The position numbers and the translations under genes were made by a program. The notes beneath the pieces are model-generated. The model was not told the DNA's origin and did no database searches. It worked only from the letters and a program-made list of their open reading frames with translations. This document shows, in pieces, positions 17,003 through 25,618 of a stretch of 64,000 nucleotides of DNA. Within the stretch, counting starts at the first letter, position 1; each line of letters begins with the position of its first letter. Source of the DNA: Verrucomicrobiota bacterium (GTDB taxonomy: Bacteria > Verrucomicrobiota > Verrucomicrobiia > CAIQCK01); NCBI GenBank assembly GCA_026397915.1, contig JAPLTX010000019.1:18054-82053 (forward strand). Reading direction: 5' to 3'.

Positions 17003-17646
17003 AATACAAAGCAGTCCTTTTTGATCTTGATGGAACGTTGCTCGACACTCTGGAAGACCTCGCGGATTCCATGAACGCCGCGCTGACCCGCGTCAGCGCG
17101 GCGCCGCATCCGGTGGTGGACTACCGTTACTTCGTCGGCGACGGTGTGCTCACACTCTGTCACCGTGTGCTGCCGGCCGGCCGCCGCGACGAGGCGACGA
17201 TCAAGGCCACCGCAGCGGCGATGCGCGAGGAATACGGCGCGCGATGGGCGGCCAAGACACGGCCGTATCCCGGCATCCCGGAATTGCTCGACACGCTGAC
17301 CGCGCGCGGCGTCGCGATGGCCGTTCTCTCCAACAAGAACAATGACTTCACCAAGCTCTGCGTGGAAAAACTGCTCGGCCGCTGGCGGTTCAATGCCGTG
17401 CAGGGCCTCGACGAGACGATTCACAAGAAGCCCGACCCGTCCGGCGCGCTATCGGTCGCGCAGCGGTTGAAGATCGCCCCAGCCGACTTCCTCTATCTCG
17501 GCGACACGAACACTGACATGAAGACCGCCGTTGCCGCCGGAATGTTTCCGGTCGGCGCGCTGTGGGGATTCCGCACGGCGGAGGAACTCACCGCCAGCGG
17601 CGCAAAAGTGATGATCGCGAAGCCGACGGATTTGCTGTCGCTCTGA
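16999..17646 (+). CDS. gph: HAD-family phosphoglycolate phosphatase-like hydrolase
   Basis: 215 residues. HAD motif I is FDLDGTLLDT (nucleophile Asp 9), the cap follows (AALTRVSA to MREEYGARW), motif II is AVLSNKN, motif III the Lys in HKKPDP, and motif IV YLGDTNTDMKTAVAAG. The length and YPGIPELLDTL segment fit the Gph/PGP group, which removes phosphate from 2-phosphoglycolate or other small phosphates. The ATG overlaps the stop of the MtaA-like gene (ATGA), so the two are translationally coupled. The substrate is uncertain, as HAD enzymes of this type are promiscuous. Confidence 0.75.
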   Translation: MKYKAVLFDLDGTLLDTLEDLADSMNAALTRVSAAPHPVVDYRYFVGDGVLTLCHRVLPAGRRDEATIKATAAAMREEYGARWAAKTRPYPGIPELLDTLTARGVAMAVLSNKNNDFTKLCVEKLLGRWRFNAVQGLDETIHKKPDPSGALSVAQRLKIAPADFLYLGDTNTDMKTAVAAGMFPVGALWGFRTAEELTASGAKVMIAKPTDLLSL

Positions 17647-17666
17647 GCCAGCTATGTGGTCGGAAC

Positions 17667-17723
17667 AGCCCCTCACCCCGGCCCTCTCCCCATCCGATGG
17701 GGAGAGGGCAAGGGTGAGGGGCT
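17667..17723. repeat. Palindromic CCCTCACCC-type repeat, copy 1
   Basis: Two 28-nt arms, nearly perfect inverses (2 mismatches), separated by about one base: the left reads AGCCCCTCACC..CTCTCCCCATC and the right is its complement. It lies between the convergent gph-like and OYE-type genes. A second copy is at 56094. Confidence 0.85.
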
Positions 17724-17756
17724 GCGACGGTTGAGCGGCTGAAACCAAGAGCTACT

Positions 17757-20420
17757 TCACGCTCGCGATTTTCCGCCGCTCTGCACGCGGACGGCCACCG
17801 GTTCGGCCAGCAGAAACTCATCAATATACCGCGCGGCGCGCGCGCCCTCGGCAACGGCTTGGACGACCGTGGTGCCGCCGTTGACGATGTCGCCGGCGGC
17901 GAAGACGCCGGGACGCGAGGTTTCCAGCGTGTCTTCGTGGACCCAGACCAGATCGTCATCGGTGAAGCGCACTCCGGGCAACGCGGGTTTGAGAGCGTCG
18001 TCCGGCCGCTGGCCGATGGCCTCGATGACGAGGTCGGCGGGTAGCGCGTGCTCCGAGCCGGGAATCGGTTCGGGCAAGCGCCGGCCTTTGGCGTCGAGCC
18101 GGCCTAATCGGGTGCGGACGACTTTTAGGCTGATGAGTTTGCCTTGAGCGTCAGCGATGTAGTCGAGCGGCGCGGTCAGCGTCAGCAGGTTGATACCCGT
18201 CTCGATGGCTTCGTTGCGTTCGTGCGGCCACGCCGGCATCTCGGCGAACGAGCGCCGATAAACGATGGAGACTTGGTCCGCGCCGGCGTGTTTGGCCGAG
18301 ATTGCGGCGTCTATGGCGGTGTTGCCGCCGCCGAGGACCAGCACGGTGCCTGAAACTGTCACGCCTTTTTTCGCGCGCGCCAAAAACTCCAGCGCGCTCA
18401 CGACGCCCGACTTCGGCCGCGTGGCACCCGGCAGCGGCACGGACTTGCTGAGGCCGATGGCGAGCAGCGCGGCGTGAAAACCTTCGGCCATCAAGCGGTC
18501 GAGGTTGTAGCTGTTGTTAAGCGCGGCGTTGTAGCGGCGGGTGACGTTGCCGCTGGAGGCGAGCACATCCTGGATTTCACGCCGTAGAATCGGGTCGGGC
18601 AGGCGGTCGGCCGGAATCGAGTCATGCGCGGCGCCGCCCGGCGTGGCGCTACGGTCGAACAAAGTCACCGCGTGGCCGAGCAACGCGAGCTTGGCGGCGG
18701 CAGCGACGCCAGCCGGGCCTGCGCCGATGACAGCGACTTTCTTGTCGGTGGGCGCGGACGCCAGGTGCGCTTCGGCGACCCAGCCTTCCTCGACGGCTTT
18801 GCGAGCGACCCATCGTTGCAGGTGGCGGATCGGCACCGGGAACGAGTAACGCCGGTTGTTACAGTTGGCTTCGCACTGCGTCTCCGCCGGGCAGACGTAG
18901 CCGCACACAGCCGCGAGCGCGTTGGCCTCGCGCAGTGTCTCGTAAGCCTCGCGGAACCGGCCCGCTGCGACGTGGGCGACGAACTTGGGGATGTTCACGC
19001 GCGCCGGGCAACCGTTCACGCATGTCGGATCGTTGCATTGGCGGCAGGTCTTCGCCATCTGAATGATGGTATCGAGCGCCTCGGCACGGCCCTGTTTGTA
19101 AATCGGCTCGTAAACTTCGCCGTCACGCGGCACGCAGCCGGCCCGGCCACCATCGCGCATGATCTGCGTGCAAGCGGAGCAGGTGACGCAAACTTTCAGC
19201 GGATCGAGCTGGCCACGCTCCTTCAGCGCGCGGGCGAAATCGGGATACGCGAACGCCATCCGTCCGACGCCGACGAGTGAGACCCAGCCTTTGCGGACAT
19301 TTGCCGCGCCGAGATGCGGGAAAAACTGCCGCAGCCACGAGTTGCCGCCGCCGATCACTAGCATGTTTGGCACTGCTGCCTGCACTTGGCGCACGACATT
19401 GACGAACCGCGCGACGCCGGCCAGCGGCGACTCCGGCGGCAACGACGCGCCCGCTGTCGGCAGGTCGAACGGTCGGTTGATGTGAGGATTAAAATACGGA
19501 TTGCCGATGGTGATGTTCACCAGCGGCGCGCCTTGGCTTTGGAGGAAGCGGACGATCTCGATCGGCTCGACGAGGTCGGGCTTGGTCGGGTCGGCCTGGT
19601 CCACGCCGAAACCGTAGGGATACGCCATCGCGTCGTAGGCGTTCAATCGCGAGGTCACCAGCAGGTCCGGCGCGGCGGCGCGGATTTTCGCCACGACGTT
19701 TCGCAGGAAACGTGAGCGGTTCTCGAACGAGCCGCCGTAACGGCTGTCTTGCCGCGTGTGCGACGCGAGCAACTCCGACACCAAATAGCGGTGGCACGCC
19801 TTCACGTCCACGCCATCAAAACCGGCGCGTTGCGCGCAGAGCGCGGCGTCCACGTAGCGATCCTCCAGCCGTTCCAGATCCTCGTCCGTGATGAGCGGAT
19901 AGGCCGGCGGCAGATTGTGCGTCGGGTCGAGAAACCGCGAGTGATGCGCGATGATCGGCTGCGGCTTGTTCACTGGCCGGCTGTAGCGGCCCGAGTGCGT
20001 CAACTGCACGATCAACATCGGCCGGTGCTTCGCACCACAAGCGTCGCGCGCGGCCTTGCGCGCCTCGCCCACGAGTTGCGTGAACGCGGCGATGGTCTTT
20101 TCGTGGAGCCACAACTGCCGCGGATTCGCCCGCCCCTCCGGCACCACCGCCGTCGCCTCCACCCACAGCAGCCCCGCGCCGCCCGCGGCGAACCGCCGGT
20201 AGCGCCGGAATGTGAGCTGGTCCGGCGAACCATCCGCCAGTCCATCGCAGCCTTCCATCGGCAACACCACCATCCGGTTCGGCAGCGTGAACCCTCCGGC
20301 CCTCACCGGCTCCAGCAGCGGGCGCAAGTCGTCGCTCAACTCCAGGTCGAGGCCCAACTCCGCGATGCGCCGACGCACCTCGTCCGGCGAGTGGAAATGA
20401 AACTGTTCATGCTCGGTCAT
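17757..20420 (-). CDS. Old-yellow-enzyme-type FMN oxidoreductase fused to a GltD-like FeS/FAD domain
   Basis: 887 residues from the ATG at 20420; a longer frame adds 15 unconvincing residues. Residues about 30-440 form an OYE barrel (LPNRMVVLPMEGCDG, DVKACHRYLVSELLAS, SRYGGSFENR), ending in an iron-sulfur site CVTCSACTQIMRDGG..GC as in dienoyl-CoA reductase. Residues about 470-570 are a GltD-type double-cluster domain (CRQCNDPTCVNGCPARVNIP, then CGYVCPAETQCEANC). About 580-870 is a two-dinucleotide FAD/NAD(P) domain (VAVIGAGPAGVAAAAKLALLG, LVLGGGNTAIDAA, VFAAGDIVNGGTTVV). Electrons probably run from NAD(P)H through FAD and FeS to FMN. The OYE + GltD FeS domain combination is larger than standard dienoyl-CoA reductases. 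The substrate is unknown. Confidence 0.8.
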   Translation of the reverse strand: MTEHEQFHFHSPDEVRRRIAELGLDLELSDDLRPLLEPVRAGGFTLPNRMVVLPMEGCDGLADGSPDQLTFRRYRRFAAGGAGLLWVEATAVVPEGRANPRQLWLHEKTIAAFTQLVGEARKAARDACGAKHRPMLIVQLTHSGRYSRPVNKPQPIIAHHSRFLDPTHNLPPAYPLITDEDLERLEDRYVDAALCAQRAGFDGVDVKACHRYLVSELLASHTRQDSRYGGSFENRSRFLRNVVAKIRAAAPDLLVTSRLNAYDAMAYPYGFGVDQADPTKPDLVEPIEIVRFLQSQGAPLVNITIGNPYFNPHINRPFDLPTAGASLPPESPLAGVARFVNVVRQVQAAVPNMLVIGGGNSWLRQFFPHLGAANVRKGWVSLVGVGRMAFAYPDFARALKERGQLDPLKVCVTCSACTQIMRDGGRAGCVPRDGEVYEPIYKQGRAEALDTIIQMAKTCRQCNDPTCVNGCPARVNIPKFVAHVAAGRFREAYETLREANALAAVCGYVCPAETQCEANCNNRRYSFPVPIRHLQRWVARKAVEEGWVAEAHLASAPTDKKVAVIGAGPAGVAAAAKLALLGHAVTLFDRSATPGGAAHDSIPADRLPDPILRREIQDVLASSGNVTRRYNAALNNSYNLDRLMAEGFHAALLAIGLSKSVPLPGATRPKSGVVSALEFLARAKKGVTVSGTVLVLGGGNTAIDAAISAKHAGADQVSIVYRRSFAEMPAWPHERNEAIETGINLLTLTAPLDYIADAQGKLISLKVVRTRLGRLDAKGRRLPEPIPGSEHALPADLVIEAIGQRPDDALKPALPGVRFTDDDLVWVHEDTLETSRPGVFAAGDIVNGGTTVVQAVAEGARAARYIDEFLLAEPVAVRVQSGGKSRA

Positions 20421-20793
20421 GGTCGTTGTTCTCCACGCGATCAGCGTCGCGCACTCTAACCACAATCTCTGTTGGGCCGAAAGCGAATTCCTGCACCGGT
20501 TCGTTCCCTCGCCGTGGCCGTTGTCAGTGTCTTAGGTGGACCGCGACCTTCGGGCGCGGTGGCTGTTGTCGGCGAAAATTAGCGCGCCCGGAGGCTTCAC
20601 TCGGCCAACCAACCACCATTGACTCTGCGGTTCGGACGTCCACCGGAGTTAGCCAAGGTTTAGGCGAACTGGGACGCCCATTTCGCGTGGCTCAGGAAGC
20701 AGCCGGTCAGGCAGGCGGACCCGGTGGATGAATTGTGCGCGCTTGACGAGGGGCCTCATTGACTACAGTCTTTGGCTACGACATTCGGATTCC
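20421..20793. other. Gene-poor intergenic region with one REP-like hairpin
   Basis: No open frame here looks like protein. At 20535-20560 is a GGTGG foot followed by an ACCGCG..CGCGGT hairpin, matching the arms of the inverted pair at 56511-56642. A TTGACG at 20743-20748 with TACAGT at 20764-20769 (15-base spacer) is a weak candidate promoter for trpC. Confidence 0.6.
20535..20560 (+). repeat. Single REP-like hairpin, GGTGG-headed type
   Basis: A GGTGG foot plus ACCGCG-ACCTTCGGG-CGCGGT stem-loop; it differs at only a few positions from each arm at 56511-56642. Confidence 0.6.
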
Positions 20794-21627
20794 ATGACCA
20801 TCCTCGACACCATCATCACCCAGAAGCGCATCGAGGTCGCGGCGTTGCAACCGCGCGCGGCGGAGTTGAAACGGCTCGCGGCGGCCCGGAGCGAGCGGCG
20901 CGACTTCGTGGCGGCATTGCGGCGAACGGATGGTCGCATGGCGCTCATCGCAGAGGTGAAGAAGGCGTCGCCGTCAGCGGGCGTCATCCGGCCGGATTTC
21001 GATCCGGTGGCCATTGCGCGCGACTACGAGCGCGGCGGCGCGGCGTGCCTGAGCGTGCTAACCGACGAAAAGTTTTTCCAAGGCCATCTTGATTACCTGC
21101 GCCGCATCCGCGAGGCGGTGAGGTTGCCGTTGCTGCGGAAGGATTTCATCGTGGACGAACTGCAAATCCACGAGGCGGTAGCGGCTGGCGCGGATTGCGT
21201 GCTGCTGATCGTGGCATGCTTGGAACAAGAGGCGCTGATGAATTTGTTGCGGGTGGCGGCGGAGTGCCGGCTCGATGCGTTGGTGGAAGTCCACGACGAG
21301 GCGGAACTGGACCGCGCGGTGGCGGCCAACGCCAGGATCATCGGAGTGAACAACCGCAACCTGAAGACATTCAAGGTGAACCTTGCGACGACGGAGCGGC
21401 TGGCGGAACGAATCGTGGAGCGTGGAGCGTGGGGCGTGAAGCGTGAGGAAGTAAAACACCCCACGCCCTGCGCCCCACGCCCTACGGTCCTCGTCGCCGA
21501 GAGCGGCATCCACACCCGCGCCGACGTGGAGCGACTGGCCCGCTGCGGCGTCAACGCCATCCTCGTCGGCGAGTCGCTCATGCGGAGCGACGACATTCCG
21601 GCGAAGGTGAGAGAACTGCTCGGATGA
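20794..21627 (+). CDS. trpC: Indole-3-glycerol phosphate synthase
   Basis: 277 residues from the ATG at 20794. It catalyses ring closure of carboxyphenylamino-deoxyribulose phosphate in tryptophan synthesis. Family motifs are ALIAEVKKASPSAGVIR (catalytic Lys), LSVLTDEKFFQGHLDYL, PLLRKDFIVDELQI, LVEVHDEAELDRA, IIGVNNRNLKTF and VAESGIHTRADV. Between the NNRNLKTF and AESGI motifs there is a roughly 25-residue insert (about residues 207-231) encoded by a repetitive, partly palindromic GTGGAGCGTGG-type sequence; the frame is preserved. Normal family members are about 255-260 residues. It is the first gene of a trpC-trpF-trpB run. Confidence 0.92.
   Translation: MTILDTIITQKRIEVAALQPRAAELKRLAAARSERRDFVAALRRTDGRMALIAEVKKASPSAGVIRPDFDPVAIARDYERGGAACLSVLTDEKFFQGHLDYLRRIREAVRLPLLRKDFIVDELQIHEAVAAGADCVLLIVACLEQEALMNLLRVAAECRLDALVEVHDEAELDRAVAANARIIGVNNRNLKTFKVNLATTERLAERIVERGAWGVKREEVKHPTPCAPRPTVLVAESGIHTRADVERLARCGVNAILVGESLMRSDDIPAKVRELLG
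21412..21486. repeat. In-frame repetitive insert within trpC
   Basis: Iterations of GTGGAGC/GTGGGGC/GTGAAGC on the left and CCCCACGCCC on the right, with a GCGTGGGGCG (21427-21436)/CGCCCCACGC (21471-21480) inverted pair. It sits between conserved trpC blocks. Confidence 0.7.
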
Positions 21628-21638
21628 AGGCAGGAGAG

Positions 21639-21696
21639 AACCACGAAATGCACGGAATGCACGAAACCATTTTCTCTTTTCGTGCATTTCGCGGTT
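21639..21696. repeat. Palindromic CACGAAATGCACG repeat between trpC and trpF
   Basis: Left arm AACCACGAAATGCACG at 21639 and right arm CGTGCATTTCGCGGTT ending at 21696 form a stem with one mismatch; a second GAATGCACGAAA lies inside. It fills most of the 77-base gap between trpC and trpF. Confidence 0.75.
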
Positions 21697-21704
21697 GAAA
21701 CATC

Positions 21705-22334
21705 ATGCTCATCAAAATCTGCGGCATCACGAACGAAGATGACGCGCTGGCGGCGGTGAAAGCCGGCGCGGATGCGCTCGGCTTCGTGCTGTGGCCACAG
21801 AGCAAACGGTTTGTGCCGGTCGAGATGGCGGCGCGCATCGCGGAACTGGTGCCGCGTCACATGCAGCGCGTGGCCGTGCTGGTGAATCCGTCCCGTGAGG
21901 AAGTGGAACGGCTGCTCGCAGCCGGCGCGTTTGACACGTTGCAGCTTCACGGTGATGAGACACCGGAGTTCTGCGCGCAGTGGAAAGGCCGTGCAAAGGT
22001 GTGGAAGGCGTTCCGCGTGGCAGACGCCGCGAGCTTGGCGTCGCTGGCCGGCTACTCGGTCGTTGACGCAGTTTTGCTCGATAGCTACAGTCCGACCTCT
22101 CGCGGCGGCACGGGCCAGACGTTTGACTGGTTGCTCGCGCGCGAGGCGAAGAAGTTTGGCCGGCCGGTGATCCTGTCGGGCGGTTTGACACCGGCGAACG
22201 TTCGCGAAGCCGTCGTAGCCGCACGGCCCGACGGCGTGGACGTGAGCAGCGGCGTTGAGCTTTCGCCCGGCAGGAAGGAACACGAGCGCATCCGCGAGTT
22301 TATCCGTAATGCAAAAACTGAAATCACAACCTGA
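21705..22334 (+). CDS. trpF: Phosphoribosylanthranilate isomerase
   Basis: 209 residues. It converts N-(5-phosphoribosyl)anthranilate to CdRP, the step before TrpC. The start [20 protein letters not shown] carries the catalytic Cys of the KICGIT motif; [48 protein letters not shown] (with the general acid Asp) and [16 protein letters not shown] follow in family order, ending with [10 protein letters not shown]. The start is 77 bases after trpC behind a palindromic repeat, and its end overlaps trpB by 26 bases. Confidence 0.95.
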   Translation: MLIKICGITNEDDALAAVKAGADALGFVLWPQSKRFVPVEMAARIAELVPRHMQRVAVLVNPSREEVERLLAAGAFDTLQLHGDETPEFCAQWKGRAKVWKAFRVADAASLASLAGYSVVDAVLLDSYSPTSRGGTGQTFDWLLAREAKKFGRPVILSGGLTPANVREAVVAARPDGVDVSSGVELSPGRKEHERIREFIRNAKTEITT

Positions 22335-23505
22335 CAAGCAGGGCCACTTCGGTCCCTACGGCGGCATGTTCGTGCCGGAGACGCTGATGTCGGCATTGCA
22401 GGAGCTGACCGCCGAATACGACCGGGCGCGTAAGGATTCGAAGTTTAAGCGTGAGTTGGACTACTACCTGCGCGAATACGCCGGCCGGCCGACGCGGCTC
22501 TATTTTGCCGAGCGACTGACGCGCGAGCTGGGCGGCGCGAAGATTTACCTCAAGCGTGAGGACATGCTCCACACCGGTGCGCACAAGATCAACAACTGCC
22601 TCGGCCAGGTGTTGCTGGCGCGGCGGCTCGGCAAGCGGCGGATCATCGCCGAGACCGGTGCGGGCCAGCATGGCGTGGCGACGGCGACGGTGGCGGCGAT
22701 GTTCGGCATGGAGTGCGTCATCTACATGGGCGAGGTGGACATGGCCCGCCAGGCGCTCAACGTCTATCGCATGAGGCTGCTCGGCTCGAAGGTCGTCGGC
22801 GTCAGCGCCGGTCAGCGCACGCTCAAGGAGGCCATTAGCGAAGCGATGCGTGACTGGACCACCAACGTCCGCACGACGCATTACATCCTTGGCAGCGCGC
22901 TTGGCAGCCATCCGTATCCGATGATGGTGCGCGATTTCCAGAGCTGCATTGGACGCGAGGCGCGGCGGCAGATTTTGGCGAAGGAAGGCCGGTTGCCCGA
23001 CGCGATCGTCGCGTGCGTCGGCGGCGGCTCGAACTCCATCGGCATTTTTCATCCGTTCCTCGCTGACAAAAAGGTGCAGCTCATTGGAGTCGAAGCTGGC
23101 GGGCGAGGCATTCGGCCAGGCGATCACGCGGCGCGGTTCGCAGGCGGCTCGCTCGGTGTGTTGCAGGGCACGCGGACCTACGTGCTCCAGAACACCGACG
23201 GGCAAATCGAGTTGACGCACTCGGTCAGCGCGGGCCTCGACTACGCGGCGGTCGGGCCGGAACACGCGTGGCTGCGCGACCTCAAGCGCATCGAATACAC
23301 CTACGCCACAGACGACGAAGCGCTGCGAGCGTTCCGGTTCCTCGCCGAGAAGGAAGGCATCATCCCGGCGCTGGAGAGCGCGCACGCTGTGGCACACACG
23401 ATGAAACTGGCGCCGAAGATGAAGAAGCGCCAGATCGTCATCATCAACCTTTCCGGTCGCGGCGACAAAGACGTGCAACAGGTGGCAGAGATTGTGAAGC
23501 TATGA
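22309..23505 (+). CDS. trpB: Tryptophan synthase beta chain
   Basis: 398 residues from the ATG at 22309, which overlaps trpF by 26 bases. It joins indole and serine with PLP. The PLP lysine is in [19 protein letters not shown], the catalytic Glu in [13 protein letters not shown], and the phosphate-binding glycines in [15 protein letters not shown]. The sequence is of the standard TrpB1 type that partners TrpA, but no trpA follows; the next gene, yicC, starts on an ATGA overlap. TrpA must be encoded elsewhere. Confidence 0.95.
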   Translation: MQKLKSQPDKQGHFGPYGGMFVPETLMSALQELTAEYDRARKDSKFKRELDYYLREYAGRPTRLYFAERLTRELGGAKIYLKREDMLHTGAHKINNCLGQVLLARRLGKRRIIAETGAGQHGVATATVAAMFGMECVIYMGEVDMARQALNVYRMRLLGSKVVGVSAGQRTLKEAISEAMRDWTTNVRTTHYILGSALGSHPYPMMVRDFQSCIGREARRQILAKEGRLPDAIVACVGGGSNSIGIFHPFLADKKVQLIGVEAGGRGIRPGDHAARFAGGSLGVLQGTRTYVLQNTDGQIELTHSVSAGLDYAAVGPEHAWLRDLKRIEYTYATDDEALRAFRFLAEKEGIIPALESAHAVAHTMKLAPKMKKRQIVIINLSGRGDKDVQQVAEIVKL

Positions 23506-24380
23506 AAAGCATGACTGGCTACGGGCGCGGCGAGTGTTCGCGTCACGGCGTGAAAATCACCGTCGAGTTGAACTCGGTCAACCGCAAGCAGAGCGACATT
23601 ACCATCAACCTGCCGCGTGAGCTGATCGAGTTGGAACCGCGCATCCGCGACATCATCAACACGCGCGTCGCCCGCGGCCGGCTCAACGTCGCCGTCGGTT
23701 ATCATCCTGCCGCGGATCGCCCACGCGCACAAGTGCAGGTAAACATGGCGGTGGCGAAGGCTTACCTCGCCGCGACGAAAAAGCTGCATCGCGAATTGGG
23801 CATTGACGGCTCAATCACGCTCGATTCGATCCTTCGTGCGCCGGGCGTGGTGAACGTGGTCGAAGTGGAAACAGACACCGGCTCATTGGGGCCGTTGGTG
23901 GAAACGGCGCTAAACCACGCGCTGGATCGGCTGGTGAAGATGCGGGAACGCGAAGGCAAACATCTGGCAGCCGATCTGAACAAGCGGCTCAGCCTGCTGC
24001 GCGATGGCGTTGTCAAGATTCGCGCCGAAGCTCCGAACGTGGCGAAACGTTACCAGCAACAACTGCATACGCGCATCAAGAATTCCGGCGTGGAGTTACC
24101 GCTGGACGACGAGCGGTTGCTCAAGGAAGTGGTGATCTTTGCCGACCGCGCCGACATCACGGAGGAGTTGACGCGGCTGGCGAGCCATCTCGACCAGTTT
24201 GCTGACTGCCTCACCTCCGGCCAGCCGGTGGGACGCACGCTGGATTTTCTCTCGCAAGAGATGGGGCGCGAGATCAACACCATCGGCTCCAAGGCCAACG
24301 ACATCGCCATTACGCAAACCGTGGTGATGCTGAAAGCGGAGCTTGAAAAAATCCGCGAGCAGGTGCAGAACATCGAGTAG
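23502..24380 (+). CDS. yicC: YicC-family endoribonuclease
   Basis: 292 residues. The N-terminus [20 protein letters not shown] is diagnostic of YicC, and the C-terminal DUF1732 block reads [20 protein letters not shown]. YicC proteins are RNases shown to act on small RNAs in E. coli. The ATG overlaps the trpB stop (ATGA) and gmk follows within 10 bases; yicC-gmk linkage is common in bacteria, but attachment to the end of a trp run is unusual. Confidence 0.92.
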   Translation: MKSMTGYGRGECSRHGVKITVELNSVNRKQSDITINLPRELIELEPRIRDIINTRVARGRLNVAVGYHPAADRPRAQVQVNMAVAKAYLAATKKLHRELGIDGSITLDSILRAPGVVNVVEVETDTGSLGPLVETALNHALDRLVKMREREGKHLAADLNKRLSLLRDGVVKIRAEAPNVAKRYQQQLHTRIKNSGVELPLDDERLLKEVVIFADRADITEELTRLASHLDQFADCLTSGQPVGRTLDFLSQEMGREINTIGSKANDIAITQTVVMLKAELEKIREQVQNIE

Positions 24381-24386
24381 GTGCTC

Positions 24387-25004
24387 ATGAAACCCAAGGA
24401 GGGTCTTTTGATCTTGCTATCCTCGCCTTCGGGCGGCGGCAAGACCACGCTCTGTAACCGGCTGATGGAAGCCGACCCGAACGTGGTGCGCTCGGTCTCC
24501 TGCACGACACGCCCACCGCGCGGCAACGAAACGGAGGGCCGCGACTACTATTTTTTGGCGCGCGAAGATTTCGAGAATCGCATTGCCCGCGGTGAGTTTT
24601 TGGAACACGCGCAGGTTCACGGCCACTACTACGGCACGTTGAGGAAGACCGTGGAAGAACTGCTGGCGGCGGGCCGCGACGTGTTGCTGAACATTGACGT
24701 GCAGGGCGCGGCGATTATCTGCAAGCTCGCAAAGGCCGACCCGCGCCTCAGCCGCTTGCTCCTGAGCGTCTTCCTGATGCCGCCGTCGTTGCAACTGCTC
24801 GAACAACGCCTACGCAAACGCGGCACCGATGACGAGGGGACCATCGCGCGGCGGCTGGCGGAAGCCAAGCGTGAGATGGCGCACTGGCATGAATACGATT
24901 ATGTGATTGTGACCGGCCCGATCGAGGGGGATTATCGGCGGATGCGCGCCATCATGGATGCCGAGCGATGCCGGTTGGCGCGGCTAAGTTTCAAAACGGA
25001 GTAA
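24387..25004 (+). CDS. gmk: Guanylate kinase
   Basis: 205 residues from the ATG at 24387 (a GTG at 24381 is an alternative). It phosphorylates GMP to GDP. The P-loop is SSPSGGGKTT, where the family usually has SGPSGAGKST. The GMP site is seen as RSVSCTTRPPRGNETEGRDY and FLEHAQVHGHYYGT, and LLNIDVQGA is the Walker-B-like strand. The usual gmk neighbour rpoZ is missing; coaC follows after 7 bases. Confidence 0.93.
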   Translation: MKPKEGLLILLSSPSGGGKTTLCNRLMEADPNVVRSVSCTTRPPRGNETEGRDYYFLAREDFENRIARGEFLEHAQVHGHYYGTLRKTVEELLAAGRDVLLNIDVQGAAIICKLAKADPRLSRLLLSVFLMPPSLQLLEQRLRKRGTDDEGTIARRLAEAKREMAHWHEYDYVIVTGPIEGDYRRMRAIMDAERCRLARLSFKTE

Positions 25005-25011
25005 TGGGGCG

Positions 25012-25575
25012 ATGGAAAAGAAAGCAACAATTCTGGTCGGCGTGACCGGTTCGATTGCGGCCTACAAAGCTGCCGACTTGGTCAGCAAGCTCGTCAAGGC
25101 CGGCCACACCATTCACGTCGTCATGACGCGCGAGGCGACGGAGTTGGTCACGCCACTGACGTTCGCCACGCTCTCGCGCAATCCGGTGACGCTCAACCTC
25201 TTTGAAGAGCTGGCGGAATGGAAGCCGCAGCACGTCTCGCTGGCCGACGACGCCAACCTGCTGGTGATCGCGCCGGCGACGGCCAATGTCATCGCGAAGT
25301 TGGCGCTCGGCCTCGCGGACGATGCGCTTAGTTCGATTGCGCTCGCCTGCCAGGCGCCGATGTTGATTGCGCCGGCAATGAACGGCAAGATGTGGCAGCA
25401 TCCGGCAACACAGCAGAACGTGGCAACGTTGAAGAAACGCGGCGCGCAGTTCATCGGACCGGAAGCCGGCCTGCTGGCGTGCGGTTACGAAGGACTGGGC
25501 CGTCTTTGGAACGTGGACGGCATCGTCGCGGAGATTGCGCGGCTGCTAAAGCAGAAGATGAAACGTAAAACGTGA
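25012..25575 (+). CDS. coaC: Phosphopantothenoylcysteine decarboxylase (stand-alone CoaC)
   Basis: 187 residues. It decarboxylates 4'-phosphopantothenoylcysteine using FMN. The flavoprotein motifs are ILVGVTGSIAAYKAADLVS, VVMTREATELV, the catalytic His in PQHVSLADDANLLVIAPATA, APAMNGKMW and the substrate-clamp Cys in GLLACGYEGLGRLW. In most bacteria CoaC is the N-terminal half of a bifunctional CoaBC; here it ends after the clamp, with its last residues (KRKT) and stop encoded by a GTAAAACGTGAAACG-type repeat, and CoaB starts 43 bases later in another frame. Confidence 0.92.
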   Translation: MEKKATILVGVTGSIAAYKAADLVSKLVKAGHTIHVVMTREATELVTPLTFATLSRNPVTLNLFEELAEWKPQHVSLADDANLLVIAPATANVIAKLALGLADDALSSIALACQAPMLIAPAMNGKMWQHPATQQNVATLKKRGAQFIGPEAGLLACGYEGLGRLWNVDGIVAEIARLLKQKMKRKT

Positions 25576-25605
25576 AACGTAAGGTGGCCGTTATTACGTT
25601 TTACG
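25564..25605. repeat. Palindromic AAACGT repeat at the coaC-coaB junction
   Basis: CGTAAAACGT (25564-25573) is exactly complementary to ACGTTTTACG (25596-25605). The left arm contains the coaC stop codon. Confidence 0.7.
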
Positions 25606-25618
25606 AATTGCCGCCCCC

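Noticed and set aside
17650..17750. Possible terminator instead of repeat
   Set aside because: The palindrome is far longer than a terminator and recurs at 56094; no T-tract follows.
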